Shown here: positions 48,602 to 59,370 of the stretch, one piece after another
Numbering within the stretch: position 1 is the stretch's first letter
How the letters are laid out: every line of letters begins with the position of its first letter
Assembly (NCBI GenBank): GCA_028571685.1
Contig: CM053146.1
Span: 110,893,431-110,957,430, forward strand
Source: Heterohyrax brucei
Lineage: Eukaryota; Chordata; Mammalia; Hyracoidea; Procaviidae
DNA: 64,000 bases
Direction: 5' to 3'
Made by a program: the position numbers and the translations under genes
Notes under the pieces: model-generated
What the model saw: the letters and a program-made list of their open reading frames with translations, nothing else
Database searches by the model: none
What the model was told of the DNA's origin: nothing

Positions 48602-48766
48602 GCACTTTCTGCACAGTGGTTAAGAGCTTGGCTGCTAACCAGTAGATCAGCGGTTTGAATCCACCAACTGCTCCGTGGACACCCTAGGGGACACTTCTAC
48701 CTGCCCTATAGGGTCACTAGGAGTCTGAATCGACTAACCGTTAACAGGCTTGGGTTTGGGGGGTTG
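48602..48766 (+). repeat. AfroSINE
   Basis: Sense: 'gcacagtggttaagagcttg', 'agatcagcggtttgaatcca', 'gggtcactaggagtctgaat', ending in the 'gggtttggggg' tail. Confidence 0.9.
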
Positions 48767-50984
48767 GGCAAAGTACTACAAATGCATACAAACTGGTCTT
48801 GATCCTTGAGTGCCAGTGCTACAGCAAAGGCAGTGTTGGAAATGTTCAAGATAGCATTCCAAGTGCCATTGGTCTATGTCGCAGTCACAATGTCTGGAAG
48901 GCTTGAGATATCACAGCATCAACTGGATGCAATTGGTGATAATTCACTGCTAATCTCCAGCTCTATTAGCATACATTACTGGGCACACAGGGGTGCTGTA
49001 CTGAGACAATGCATCTCTTACTTTCTCTGTACCTTTAAGTCCTTAATGAAGGCTGTGATTTCCCTTCATTCTTCTAAGATTCTTTAGTGTTCCTGTTGGA
49101 CCACACAGGCTGAGAGTGATTTACAAACCTCAGGTGCACTTCTCTACATGTGGTTCTTTATAATTAGGAAGATCATTTCTGGCACTTATGGAACGAAGTA
49201 GGACAAGCACCTAAAACATTTGATTCCTATTATCCATCCAGATGTAGCAGCAGCAACAAGTGCATTAAATTGACCTAGAGTGCTACGTCCATAAGGTTAT
49301 GTTAGCTCTCTTCTCTACAGTGAAACCTGTCCAAACTCCATAACTTAAATCCAGAAACTTTTCTTTTTGAGGGTTCATGTAAGTTCATGACCTAGACACT
49401 TAAATCCAACAGAACCATAAAAGATTGGGTCACTTCCTTCCCTGAAATTCCACAGTGTATAATCTTCCATCACCTCTAGGGACTGGCCCTACCTCTAAAC
49501 ATCTTTCTCATTATAACAACTGAGATTAGGACACAGGAAAAAGGAGGCGTCAGGGCACAGGAGGACAAAGGAGCTCCATGTGTCATTAAATAAAGCTTCT
49601 CATTAACTTGTAGTTTTGAGTGGTGTGGTGGTAGCTTAACAAATGAACTTCGAACATTGTTGGTCTACCCAGCACTCTGTATCAGGCAGTATGGTTCTTA
49701 CAGTCAACACCATCTATTTCAGCTTTGAGAATTCCTTGACTCAACAGTAACAACCACGCTGTTTCTAGATGGGGCACAGGATTTGTGTGCCCTCAGGCTG
49801 ACTTGAGATTGGCTTTCACAAACAGTGACTTTCTTTGTAGAGTCTAATTCAGGGAATCAGCTGTCCCATTACCATGATAACATCTCTTAAACTCTTGCCT
49901 GGCTTCTACACAAAGACTAGAAGACTTTTCCAGGGTGCTAGGACTGATTACAAGAATTAGTATTTCTTTGGGGCAGTTTCTCATTTTACAATGGGTCCCC
50001 TTCATCAGTATTTTATATCCAATTTAAGGTGCACCTGACCTGATGATTGTTACTGCCTATCTGTGGTTGTCCACAAGAGTTTGTCTGTCTCAGGAAAACT
50101 CCACAAAAAGGACTAGAACTCCCTTATAGCAACCAGAATCCTCTGCAAAAGAATCTCTGAAACATTTTACTGTTGTCCTGAATCAATTTAAGATTGGCAC
50201 AATCAACAGAAGGAGGAGTTGGCTGTGAGAAGACCCCACCATAGCCATTCTTCCTTTGTAAGCATTATGCACCCTAGTATAAGTGCCTTCATCTCTCAGG
50301 CAAATGAGCTAGAGTTCTAATAATTCACCTGGTTTCTGTTGACAACACTCATGAATTCTATCCTGTAATGCTTGGTGTAGATATGCATTTCCATAATGGT
50401 TGTTAGAAAGGGAGCGGAATTTTATGTCCACCCAGAGAGAATATTATTGATAATTGTTATAATTGGACAGATTGAGGTGTGTCATCAGATTGGCAAGGAA
50501 GTCTCCCTGCCTGATGGAGAACTGGCAATAACTGGGCATTACTCACTTAGCTGGCTATTTTATAACTCATTTCCCCACACTTGGTTTGTAACCACCTCTC
50601 TAATTCCTTCTTATTAACAGGCAATGAGATGGAGCATGATTTACTGCTTGATTGATTATGCACTTGGTCACCATGTTCACTGCTAATTTCCAAGGCTTTC
50701 TTCAAAGCCAATGATCAGACCATGAGATCCTCATTATTGTTTCAGAAAGTCATGTCTGTCAGCAACCCATTCTTATCAAGAACTGTGAGGAATTTGGTAT
50801 TTTAACTTGCTTGCAAGCTAACAAGTTAGCCTTCCACAGTTTTGTGATATTGATAGAAAACGTGAGCCTTTTGGATCAGAGATGAAGGACAGTTTATTAC
50901 TCAGAACAATTCCATCAGCCAGAGTATGAGCATTTGTGCACTGATTTCCCAAGTCCCATTTCTCTAAGGCCCTGAAAAGAGGGT

Positions 50985-51140
50985 TGGATACTGAGAACCC
51001 AAGCTGGAGAAGAAAAGGGAAAGAGTGTTGACATATTGCAGGGATTACAACCAATGTCACAAAACAATCTGTATAAAAACTTTCCAAATGAAAAACTGAC
51101 TTGTGCTATAAATTTTCACCTAAAACACAACAAAAAAAAT
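50985..51140 (+). repeat. L1 3' end fragment with poly-A
   Basis: The segment 'gggaaagagtgttgacat' with 'caatgtcacaaaacaatctg' and 'ttcacctaaaacacaac' is the sense form of the 3' terminus seen antisense at 1546-1700. It ends in an A tract followed by Ts (51124-51145). Confidence 0.7.
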
Positions 51141-51737
51141 TTTTTTTTAAGATATTTAGGGGTATAACATTTGTTAAATTGAGGAGATCATAGCTTGATA
51201 CATATGAAATCCACAAAATCTTTAAAAGAATCACAGCATCTTACACTGAAAGGAACAAGGGAAGTTTAAGATGAAATAAGGTCTTTGAAGTCCCAACTTC
51301 CCAGAGATAGGATGGAAAATCTACTCTGTTACAAATGTAATACCTTTCTTATAGTAAAAGAGGAATTATTCAGAGGATAAAGACAAGGCCCAAGGACAGA
51401 GTCAAGAGCTTTAGAATTACTATACTCCACTTTTTGCTACATGCTTCACATTTCTCCTCAATCATACAAACTCCCAGTCCAGTTTTCTTGTTCTGGACTC
51501 ATCCCTTTATATATGAGACAGATAAACTTATGTCTACAGTTTAGAAGTTTTAAGGTTGAGAGTAGGCACACTTAAGAGCCTTGTCTCCCTGGATCTGTTT
51601 TAGACGATGGAATCCTGTGCTTCAATCCTGAGTTCAGTACAACAATAGCATAATAGCACGACACACTGAGGATCTTGGAAAAGGAGTGAGGGTATTATTC
51701 ATGTAAGAGGGACAATAATTAACTACTTGGGGCTGAA
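51141..51737. other. unassigned sequence
   Basis: Intergenic or intronic DNA. I see no gene and no repeat that I can name. Confidence 0.35.
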
Positions 51738-51893
51738 AACCAAAAAACCTGCTGCTGTCAAGATGATTCTGACTTACAACAACCGTAAGACAGAGAAGAA
51801 CTGACCCACAGGACTTCCACAAAGCGGTGGGTACATTCAAACTGCCAGCCTTTTGACTAGCAGCTAACCTTAACCACTGTACCACTTGGGGCT
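51738..51893 (-). repeat. AfroSINE, antisense
   Basis: Plus strand: 'aaaaaacctgctgctgtcaa', 'gatgattctgacttacaaca', 'ggtacattcaaactgccagc', 'ttaaccactgtaccacttgg'. Confidence 0.85.
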
Positions 51894-51919
51894 AGAGGTA
51901 GTTAATCTATGACAGATCA

Positions 51920-52450
51920 CCAGTCTCCAAATATTGTCTCCAGCGAACAAATCTCTCAAGATTCATGTCCTTCATCAGACTCCTCCCTTAATGAATCAGG
52001 AATGAGTCCATGACTTGCTTTAACAGAATGCTGCAGAAGTGATGCAAGCTTGTCTCAAGAGGGCTTGGAAGTTCTGTTTTCACATTTTGGGGGACCCTGA
52101 GCTTCCATGTAAGTTCAGCTGTCCTGCTAGACTACATGAGGCTTCACGGATAGAGAAAGAAAGAATTACTAACATTACATAAACAGAGGGAGGCAGAGAA
52201 ACAGAAACATCAGTTCAGGTGTCCCTGTATCCCAGCTGAGGCCAGCCTTATGTCTGTTCCCATTAAGTCATCAGACATGTAAGTGAGATATCTTGAACAG
52301 ACCAGCCCATTCAAGCTCACAGATGACTGTGGTCCCAGCGAACATTAAGTTGAGCAGAAGAACTGCCCATCTAAGCACAATCAGTGTCATAGAATCTTGA
52401 CATTTTGGGGTGGTTTTGTTACCCTCAATAAATTGCTCATTGATCAAATG
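51920..52450 (+). mobile_element. MLT1-like LTR
   Basis: The 3' half is diagnostic: 'cacagatgactgtggtccca', 'gagcagaagaactgcccatc', 'catagaatcttgac', 'ttttggggtggttttgttac'. This is the old eutherian MLT1 type, more diverged than the lineage-specific LTRs elsewhere in the window. Confidence 0.65.
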
Positions 52451-53819
52451 AAAACCAACTATTTTGGAAGTCACACTAAATATAAAATCAAACGGCAAAC
52501 TATCAACTGTGGAAAAGTCCCCACCGTGAATACACAAGCGTTAATATCCTTAAAATAAAAAGAGCTCATTGTAAAACCAAAACAAAATCACCAAGTCCTC
52601 AAAAGAAAAAAAGAGAGAAAGGACATGATGTGCCTATTCATAGCACAGAAAATAGAAATGGATAGCCAGCATGAATACTCGGACACCATTGGTAAGAATG
52701 TTAAGTGGTAAAACCTTTCTGGGGCGTAATTTGGTTAACATGCCATTTCTGTGAACATATGAGAAGATAATCACACATCCAAATACATAGTTAAGTATAA
52801 AGATATTAATTTTAAAAATAATGCCCAACAATATGTAAAATGTTTAAAAGAATTGTGGACTGCTCATATATGAGGACAGTCTTGATCATGAAAAATTTTA
52901 ACTCAGGTAATGTGCTTACAAACTACAGTGAAGTGTTTTTTTTTTAAGAGTCATATAAAATTATAGTTTGGACTAGGTTTTTGAAAATAAAAAGTATATG
53001 TGCATAGCAAAGAGTGGGTGGAAGCAAAAATGTTAACTGTGGTAGAAGCATTTTCTTTTTTATGCTTCTATTTCTAGATTTTCCACAGTAACTGTGTGTC
53101 ACTTTCACATATGGTAAGTCATTCTTTTTAGGTCATTCAGAATAATTTTCCAGCTAGATATATTTAATAAAATTACATATTTTTTCTTATTTGAAGAGAA
53201 CTTAGAAATGCCCTGGTCTAATTTACCATTCCCAAGATAAGGAAATACATCTGGAGATTTAGATGCCCAAGCTTGTCAAAATATTTAGAGGCAGATTCAC
53301 CCACAGCTGAGATTCTTTACCCTCTGACCTCTATGTCTTGGTTTGGGTTTGGTTAAGAGCTACCTATAACACTGATTCAAGTAAGATTTAAAGATATAAG
53401 AGAAATAACTGGCATTTTGAGAGAGACTTTACTCTGGTGTATCTTAAATTTGCATTAATATTATCCCCATTTTTAACTACAAAATTATTTGTAACAGGAA
53501 GGATATGTGCCATTCCTTATAATACAACACTTTTATTAAAACTTTCCTCCAAAATAATTTTCCAGTCTTTTAAATTTTCTTTGAATTTACATTTAGTTAT
53601 TGTTGTTACACTTTCAGGTGAATGTTCAACAAACCTGTGAGACTTAGGCTTGATCATTACATGCAGGGAAATGTTTAATATATATTTAAACACAATTCCC
53701 CTTGGAAACATTTGAATGCATTCTTAAGTTATTTGTATTTAATTTGTTTTTTAAAATTAATTATTTTGTCTTTACTAGTCATACAACTAATGTGAGGGAA
53801 GGCACTTTGGATCAGGGCT
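52451..53819. other. intron/3' flank, mostly unassigned
   Basis: AT-rich. 52650-53110 may be a worn L1 3' region ('tcatatatgaggacagtctt'). No exon with consistent splice sites was found on either strand. It holds the candidate polyadenylation signal at 53532. Confidence 0.35.
53532..53537 (-). promoter_or_regulatory. candidate polyadenylation signal AATAAA
   Basis: The plus strand reads 'tttatt', so the minus strand reads AATAAA, about 285 nt after the stop at 53820. It is the first such hexamer downstream of the stop, consistent with a short 3' UTR for the isoform ending in exon 4. In AT-rich DNA this could occur by chance. Confidence 0.35.
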
Positions 53820-54245
53820 TTAGAAGTTACCATTTGATTTGGAATCTGGGAAAATGAAGCCTGTGCTTTTCTTTCTAGCTGAGCCCACACTGTCATCTTG
53901 CCACCTAATTCCTGTTGAAGATGAATCTAAGTTCCTGCTCCTTGTTCTACCTGCATTTTGATAGATATTTCTCAACTTTACCTCTGATGGAGTTGATTCT
54001 GTTTTAACGGAGCTTGGATATCTATCTTTCAATTTTACTTCTGGTGGAGAAAATTCATGTTCATCTGAAGGTGGTATTTTTTTCTCTTCTATTGTTGCAA
54101 TAATGGACAATGGAGGGTTTGTGGGTGGCAGGTATGTTTGTTTTTCTGACTGATCACTTTTAGGAGGCATGGCTTTTAAATCTTCTTTGTGTGATAACTT
54201 CAAAGTTGGCCGAGTCAGGATTGGCTGGGTCCCAGTATCCAGTAG
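53820..54245 (-). CDS. exon 4 of the minus-strand gene, with stop codon
   Basis: Acceptor 'aatattttctag' at 54246-54247, then an open frame of 141 codons from LLDTGTQPILTRPTLKLSH to the TAA at 53820-53822. Entry in phase 0 matches exon 3. The peptide is Lys/Ser/Pro-rich and looks disordered. It contains a short internal repeat, 'PPEVKLKD' then 'PSEVKLRN'. A second strong donor, TCAGAG|gtaaag at 53980-53982, lies inside the exon. Using it gives 88 codons (53982-54245) ending in phase 0, which fits exon 5. A weaker ATG|gtaact donor near the stop would be out of phase with exon 5. So this exon may be terminal or internal. Product unknown; no family recognised. Confidence 0.72.
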   Translation of the reverse strand, partial: LLDTGTQPILTRPTLKLSHKEDLKAMPPKSDQSEKQTYLPPTNPPLSIIATIEEKKIPPSDEHEFSPPEVKLKDRYPSSVKTESTPSEVKLRNIYQNAGRTRSRNLDSSSTGIRWQDDSVGSARKKSTGFIFPDSKSNGNF

Positions 54246-55172
54246 CTAGAAAATATTTCAATAAAAAGAGCTACCAATTAATCACTATTGACTAGAAAAT
54301 ACTTAAAAGTAACAAAACTGGCTTAAAGCCAACGATAGCCTTATATTTTATCATAATAAATGCTATTATTATTTACAAGTTATTATATTCCTTATTGCAT
54401 ATAAGAGTTGAGACATTTATAAGCTTGGGTTCACCTGTTCTCTACTTGCCTGAAATCACAGACTGTGAAAATTTTTCGATAAAAATGATTATACTTTTAA
54501 TAATGCAGTTCTCCTGTGTCCTGATTTTATAAATCAGTAACATCTCAAAAAAGAAAATATACAGGAGCTAACATGTTATTGTCACTTTACTGTCATCAGC
54601 ATACTATAAAATAAAGGAAAACAATAGCAAAATAACACTGAAGAACAATATCATAAAATCACAAATCTAGCATAAAATAAAGGAAACTTTAATAGCCAAT
54701 AGAAAGAATGGAATTAAAGGTAAATAAATTACCTTTATTAAAAACTTACTATATTCTCCTTCCTTTTCGTCTATTGATTTCTACTATAAGATTATTATTA
54801 CTTTACAGGAAAAGTTTACAAAGTGTTAAAAAACTTTTGGTTGAAAATTGGTAAAGAATGTGTTTTGGTCTGGAGCATCTATTTCTAAGATCTCATACAG
54901 AACTTCATGCATTTTTCTTACTTGTTCCCTTCTCTTCCTCAACATCTTTTATCCACTATCTTCATATATATTTTTAAATCTTACTATTATATACTGAAGC
55001 CTACCATCCAAAAGTGTAATTTAATGTAAGTTAACTGTGTAAGTGTACAGATAATAACAGAATGAATGCCAAAACACTGAATCACTTGGTTTTTATCCTT
55101 CCCATCTATAAATATTTTGCAATTTATTTTATTCCTTTTTAAGATAGTGACTTTTAGGAAAAATTCCTTTAC
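54246..55172. other. intron between exons 3 and 4
   Basis: 926 bp of AT-rich sequence with no recognisable insertion. Confidence 0.6.
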
Positions 55173-55216
55173 CTTTTTTGGAATAGTTTCAACTTCATCA
55201 TTTATAAGAGGGATAT
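55173..55216 (-). CDS. exon 3 of the minus-strand gene
   Basis: 44 nt between acceptor 'ttttttaaaaaacag' and donor AAAAAG|gtaaag. Two frames hit stops; the open one takes two bases to complete a codon begun in exon 2 (G+AT, Asp) and reads IPLINDEVETIPKK, ending in phase 0 as exon 4 needs. Acidic and hydrophilic. Its small size and exact phase fit argue against chance. Confidence 0.72.
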
Positions 55217-55300
55217 CTGTTTTTTAAAAAAATGGACAAAAGTTTGTTATTTTACATAAAACTACAAACACATCATTTATATCTATATATACTGGTAAAG

Positions 55301-55460
55301 GAAACCCTGCTGACTTAGTTGTTAAGGGCTATACGTGCAAACCAAAAAGACGGCAGTTGGAATCTGCCAGGCACTCTTTGGAAACTCAATGGAGCAGCTC
55401 TACTCATCCTATAGGGTCGGTATGAGTCAGAATCTACTTGACAGCAGTGGGTTTGGTATT
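55301..55460 (+). repeat. AfroSINE with perfect TSD
   Basis: Sense copy ('gaaaccctgctgacttagtt', 'gacggcagttggaatctgcc', 'gggtcggtatgagtcagaat') between two copies of 'tatactggtaaag' at 55288-55300 and 55461-55473. It lies in the intron between exons 2 and 3. Confidence 0.92.
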
Positions 55461-55966
55461 TATACTGGTAAAGTACTATTACAGTTTTCCTTACCAAGAA
55501 CAACGAGCTCTTTAAATCAAAGTAGCTATATAAAAATAAAATTATTTAGTAACAAAACAGGCTGATGAGTTTCTGAAAAATTGGGGAAGTGACAAATGAA
55601 CAAGTATGGAGACAAAACAAAAACATAGTAAGATTTCAGATCCATAATTACAAGGTACAAAAACAAATGCAGACTATATTTTGCTAAAAATCAAGAGAGG
55701 AGAAAATAAAGTCCACATGGTCAATGGTAGACCTGGGATTAGGAAAAAAGACTAGACTAAAAGTGTTTGAAGCCAAAATAAAATAAAATAAAATAAGGCC
55801 AATTCTGAAAAACACTGATTGAAACAGTTATAAGGTTTTCTAGGAATATGAGAAATATCCATTTAACAAGTAAAGAAAAGAAAAACCTATAAGGGAGAGA
55901 AAGAATAAAGAATCGAGATATGAAGTCGAAGTAATTTAAGTCTAGTAAAAAATGAATTTTAGAAAG
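55461..55966. other. intron, unassigned, with (AAAAT)n
   Basis: AT-rich intron between exons 2 and 3. A short (AAAAT)n run lies at 55777-55797. No other recognisable feature. Confidence 0.5.
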
Positions 55967-56150
55967 TGGGGCCAAAACGGCAGAGTAGTCAGATGTTTCC
56001 TTTGATCCCTTTAAAAACAAAGACTTGAAAGAACAAACGAATCGATTATATAGGACTGTTAGTGAAATTCACAATCTGATCCTAGAAAAAGGGTTACATA
56101 TCTCGTTGCTGAATATCACCATGGTCACGTTGGAAGTACTCCCCTTGGGA
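55967..56150 (+). repeat. isolated L1 5'-end-like fragment
   Basis: 'ggggccaaaacggcagagta' with 'gtcagatgtttcctttgatc' resembles the first 80-100 bases of the full-length L1s in this window. It stops before any ORF1 sequence, at the mariner-like segment. An L1 with its 5' end but without its body is unusual; rearrangement is likely. Confidence 0.5.
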
Positions 56151-56505
56151 AGCTATGTACCAATGCCAGTGCCTAGTTTACAAAGCAATTTTGGAACGTT
56201 TTTTCTGGAACGGCCATCAGAGCTATTGTCATATTACCCTAAATGTCCTGAATGTCATCAAAATGTTTTCCTTTCAATATTTCCTTTGTCTTTGGGTAAA
56301 GAAAAAAGTCACTGAGGGCCAGATAAGCTGAGTAGTAGGGGTGTTCCAATACAGTTATTTGTTTACTGGCTAAAAAACTTGCTCACAGGCAACTATAAGT
56401 AAAGTTAAGTTTGTGAACTTGCCACCTTGCCACCGTGTTCAACGGCCATTCCAGAAAAAGTTCCAAAATCGCTTTGAAGGGTAAACTAGGCCCTGATTTT
56501 CTTTT
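56151..56505 (-). mobile_element. mariner-like DNA transposon remnant
   Basis: On the minus strand, 56160-56300 encodes, with frame breaks, a mariner transposase C-terminal segment (a 'DIQDI' block, then a 'PEKTFQNCF'-like block). 'tacccaaagacaaaggaaat' and the rest of the segment are colinear with mariner transposase sequence. The piece at 56440-56505 repeats 56160-56230 in reverse complement. No intact catalytic triad or terminal inverted repeats are seen. Confidence 0.6.
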
Positions 56506-56579
56506 TTGTGATATAATTACCTTGGCTTTGATTATCTTACTAATAAACAACAATGAATAAGTAAAATTAGTTTCTTAAC

Positions 56580-56652
56580 CTGATGTTTCACTCTTCTTCT
56601 CTAACTGATCATTTACCGGGCTCTCAGGAGGTGTATCAGTGGTATTAGTTGT
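56580..56652 (-). CDS. exon 2 of the minus-strand gene
   Basis: 73 nt between a strong acceptor ('tttttttcttctag') and donor TCAG|gttaag. It reads TTNTTDTPPESPVNDQLEKK followed by SETS in phase 0, leaving one base for exon 3. Ser/Thr/Pro-rich, likely disordered. Phase 0 entry matches the end of exon 1. Confidence 0.72.
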
Positions 56653-56824
56653 CTAGAAGAAAAAAAAGGAAAATATATTGGGGAAAGGTTTAAAGAGATA
56701 AACAGTTTTCCTTTACTTTGATGGCTTTTTAAAATATTCCTCCCCTTTCTAAAAATTTACAAAGGACAAGAAGAAGATGCATTTATGAGAAAATAAATCC
56801 AAATAGCACTACTGTAAAGAGAGA

Positions 56825-57277
56825 TGCCTTTGGCTAGATTCTCTAGAAGAGCAAAATCAGTGAGAGGGGCGTGTGTGTCTAAACATATATATCTAGAGAT
56901 TTATTTCAAGGAAATAGCTCACACAGTTGTAGAGACTGTCAAGTCCCAAATCTGTTGGTCAGGCATTAGGCTGGTAGCTTCTCTTGATTCATGTGGCTGC
57001 AGAGGCTGAGGAACCTAAAATCAGCAGGTCAGACAGCAATCTGGCTTATGTCCCAAGAATTGGAGGTCAGGGGATGATAGTTGAGTGCAGGGTCAAGAGA
57101 CAGTGAGCATTACCAAAACTTCCACATATGCTGGATGCAGGCCATACCCACAAGGAAATTCTCCTTTCTTTTACTGTTGCTTACATCAGGTCACAAAATG
57201 GAGGTGATTATGTAACATCTGCCAAACCACTGAGAATGATGGCTTAGCCACACTGACACATAACCTTAACCACCACA
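56825..57277 (-). mobile_element. ERV-L-type LTR, antisense
   Basis: Plus strand starts 'tgcctttggctagattctct' and ends 'ccttaaccaccaca', so the minus strand reads TGTGGTGG... to the other end. It matches the LTR at 59371-59878 in opposite orientation ('caaggaaatagctcacacag' against 'gtgagttgtttccttgatac'). Flanks 'agaga' and 'aggga' may be a one-mismatch 5-bp duplication. Confidence 0.75.
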
Positions 57278-57289
57278 AGGGATTTACCT

Positions 57290-57440
57290 TGTCTGGGAGT
57301 CGACATTTCAGGGAGAGGACATCCAAGAATCTATAAGAATTTTGAATGATTAAGGACCTTTCTCTGGAGTCAACAGAGAAAGACTTCCCCTGGAGCCGAT
57401 GCCCTGAACTTGGACTGTAAGCATACTTTTCATTTAAAAA
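57290..57440 (+). mobile_element. fragment of a type A LTR 3' half
   Basis: Blocks 'tttctctggagtcaacagag' and 'gagccgatgccctgaacttg' match the 3' half of the MaLR-type LTRs. Its 5' half and last bases are missing. Confidence 0.55.
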
Positions 57441-57444
57441 ATAT

Positions 57445-57637
57445 GTTTATTACAAGACACCAGTGAGGGAGTTCCACCTCAAAATGACCTTCTAGGACAG
57501 AGTGGAACTATGCACAGGGGTTCCAAGGCTGTAAATCTTTGCAGAAGAAGAGTGCCACATCTCTCTACCATGGAGTGACTGGTGAGGTTGAACTGTTGAA
57601 CTGCTGGTCAACAGCCAAGCACTTTAACCACACCAGG
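57445..57637 (-). repeat. AfroSINE (long form), antisense
   Basis: Plus strand: 'aggacagagtggaactatgc', 'ttccaaggctgtaaatcttt', 'agtgccacatctctctacca', 'aagcactttaaccacaccag'. Confidence 0.82.
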
Positions 57638-58090
57638 TGTCTTAGTCATCTAGCACTGCTACAATATCACAAGTAGACGGCTTTAACAAAGATAAACATA
57701 TTTTTTTCACTGAAAAGTACGCTTACAGTCCAAATTCAGGGCATCAGCTCCAGGGGAAGTCTTTCTCTGTTGACTCCAGAGAAAGGTCCTTATCATCAAC
57801 CTTCCCCTGGACTGCAGGTGCAGCGACCCTGGGTCCAAAGACATGCTCTGCTTCTGGTGCTTCTTTTTTGGTGGATTAAGGTCCCCAGCTCTCTGTTTGC
57901 TTAGCTTTATCTTATATAGATTGCCTCAAGGCACAAAACAATCCTATAGAGTGAATCCTACCTCATTAACACAACTACCGCCCATCTTCCCTCAATAACA
58001 TCATAGAGGCAAGCTTTACAGCACATAGCAACACCACACAATCCCAAGATTCTTACATAGCCAAATTGCTACACATCTTTTACGGATACA
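57638..58090 (-). mobile_element. type A LTR, antisense
   Basis: Plus strand begins 'tgtcttagtcatctagcact', the complement of the LTR 3' end. Then come complement blocks 'ggcatcagctccaggggaag' and 'attgcctcaaggcac'. The LTR 5' end near 58060-58090 is mutated or lost at the junction with the ERV-L remnant. Confidence 0.8.
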
Positions 58091-58094
58091 CTGA

Positions 58095-59370
58095 GTTCTC
58101 GATACGGCACCATCCCTCAGGTGATCAGTTAGCAACCTGGTGTCAAGTTGATTACATCAGACCACTCCCATCATAGAAATGGCGGCATTTTCTCCTTACT
58201 GGAATAGACACTCTGGCTATGGGTTTGCCTTCCCTGTACTCCATGCTTCTGCCAAAACTACCATCTGTGGACTTACAGATACCTTATCCACTATCATGGT
58301 ATCCTACATAGCATTGGCTCTGATAAAGGAACTGACTTCACAGTAAGTGAAGTGGGGCAGTGGGCCCATGCTCAAGAGATTGACTGGTCTTACCATGTTC
58401 TCCATCACCCTGAAGCAACTGGCTTGATAGAACGATGGAATGGCCTGCTAAAAACACAACTAAGCGTGCCAGCTATTTGGAAACACCTGGCAGGGTTGGG
58501 GCAGTGTTTTCTAGAAGGCTGTATATGCTCTAAATCAGTGTCTAAAATATGGTGCTGTTTCTCCCTTAGCCAGGATTCACAGATCCAAGAATCAAAGTGT
58601 GAGAACGGGAGTATCACCACTATTACCCCTAGTGATTCGCTTGCAAGATTTTGCTTCTTGTCCCCACAACCTGATGCTCTGCAGGTTTAGAGGTCTCAGT
58701 TCCAAAGACAGAAATGTTTGCCCCAGGGGACATATCACTGATTCCATTGAACTGGTAGATAAAAACCCAAAAGGGCACTTTGGGTTCCTTATGCTTCAGG
58801 GTCAACAGGCAAAGAAGGGAGTTACCATAGTTGCTGGTGTGATTGACCCTGATTACCAAGAGGAAATTGGATTGGTATTATATAATGGAAATACAGAACA
58901 CATCTCGAATGCAGGAGATTCCTTAGGGCACCTCTAGCACTACCAGGTCCTGTGATTAAAGTCAGTGGAAAGCTGGAGCAATCCAATTTCAACATGACTA
59001 CTAATGGTCCAGACCCTTCAGGAATTCAGGTTTGGGTTATCTCACCAGGCAAGAAACCATGACCAGCTTAGGTGCTTGCTGAGGACAAGGGAAATACAGC
59101 AGAATGGCTGGCCAAAGAAACTAGTTCTAAATACCAGTTACAGCTATGTGACCAGTTGCAGAAGCAAGAACTGTGTTATGAGTATTTCTGTTTTGCATGT
59201 GTGCATCAGATGTTTTTGTTTTCTACAAGATGTAAATGGGGCCAATGTGCTTTTGTTTGTACCTGTATTAGTTATATCATGTTAGACACGAGTATGACTT
59301 TGTGTTTATTCAGAGATTATGTGTGGTATGCAGAGATGTGTACTGATGCCAAGCTGACAAATAGTAGACT
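58095..59370 (+). pseudogene. ERV-L pol remnant: integrase core then dUTPase
   Basis: Old endogenous retrovirus, sense strand. From 58095 to about 58500, integrase core landmarks appear: a 'QLATWCQVDYI'-like start, the second-Asp region near 58320, and 'HHPEATGLIERWNG' (58400-58445), which includes the region of the third catalytic acid. After a frameshift, 58599-58937 encodes a dUTPase-like domain (a 'FRGLSSKD' block, later 'VIDPDYQEEI', a dUTPase substrate-loop motif). A dUTPase after integrase is typical of ERV-L. No env and no gag, protease or RT are present: the copy is 5'-truncated at the LTR at 57638-58090. Frameshifts and stops occur throughout. Confidence 0.85.

Larger units (their letters stand above)
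45936..50984 (-). mobile_element. degraded retrovirus-like internal sequence with repeated pol-like module
   Basis: Minus strand. At 48243-48283 a frame reads GGQYVPHLGIF, and at 46096-46132 a related one reads VEDHVPHLSIL. This resembles the conserved segment of retroviral pol just after RT (a 'FGFWRxxVPHLxxLL' type block). Flanking nucleotides are also similar between 46085-46390 and 48240-48600, so the module occurs twice about 2.15 kb apart. No intact frame. The class is not assigned. Between the modules lie three AfroSINEs. The part from 48800 to 50980 shows nothing that I can name. Confidence 0.45.
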
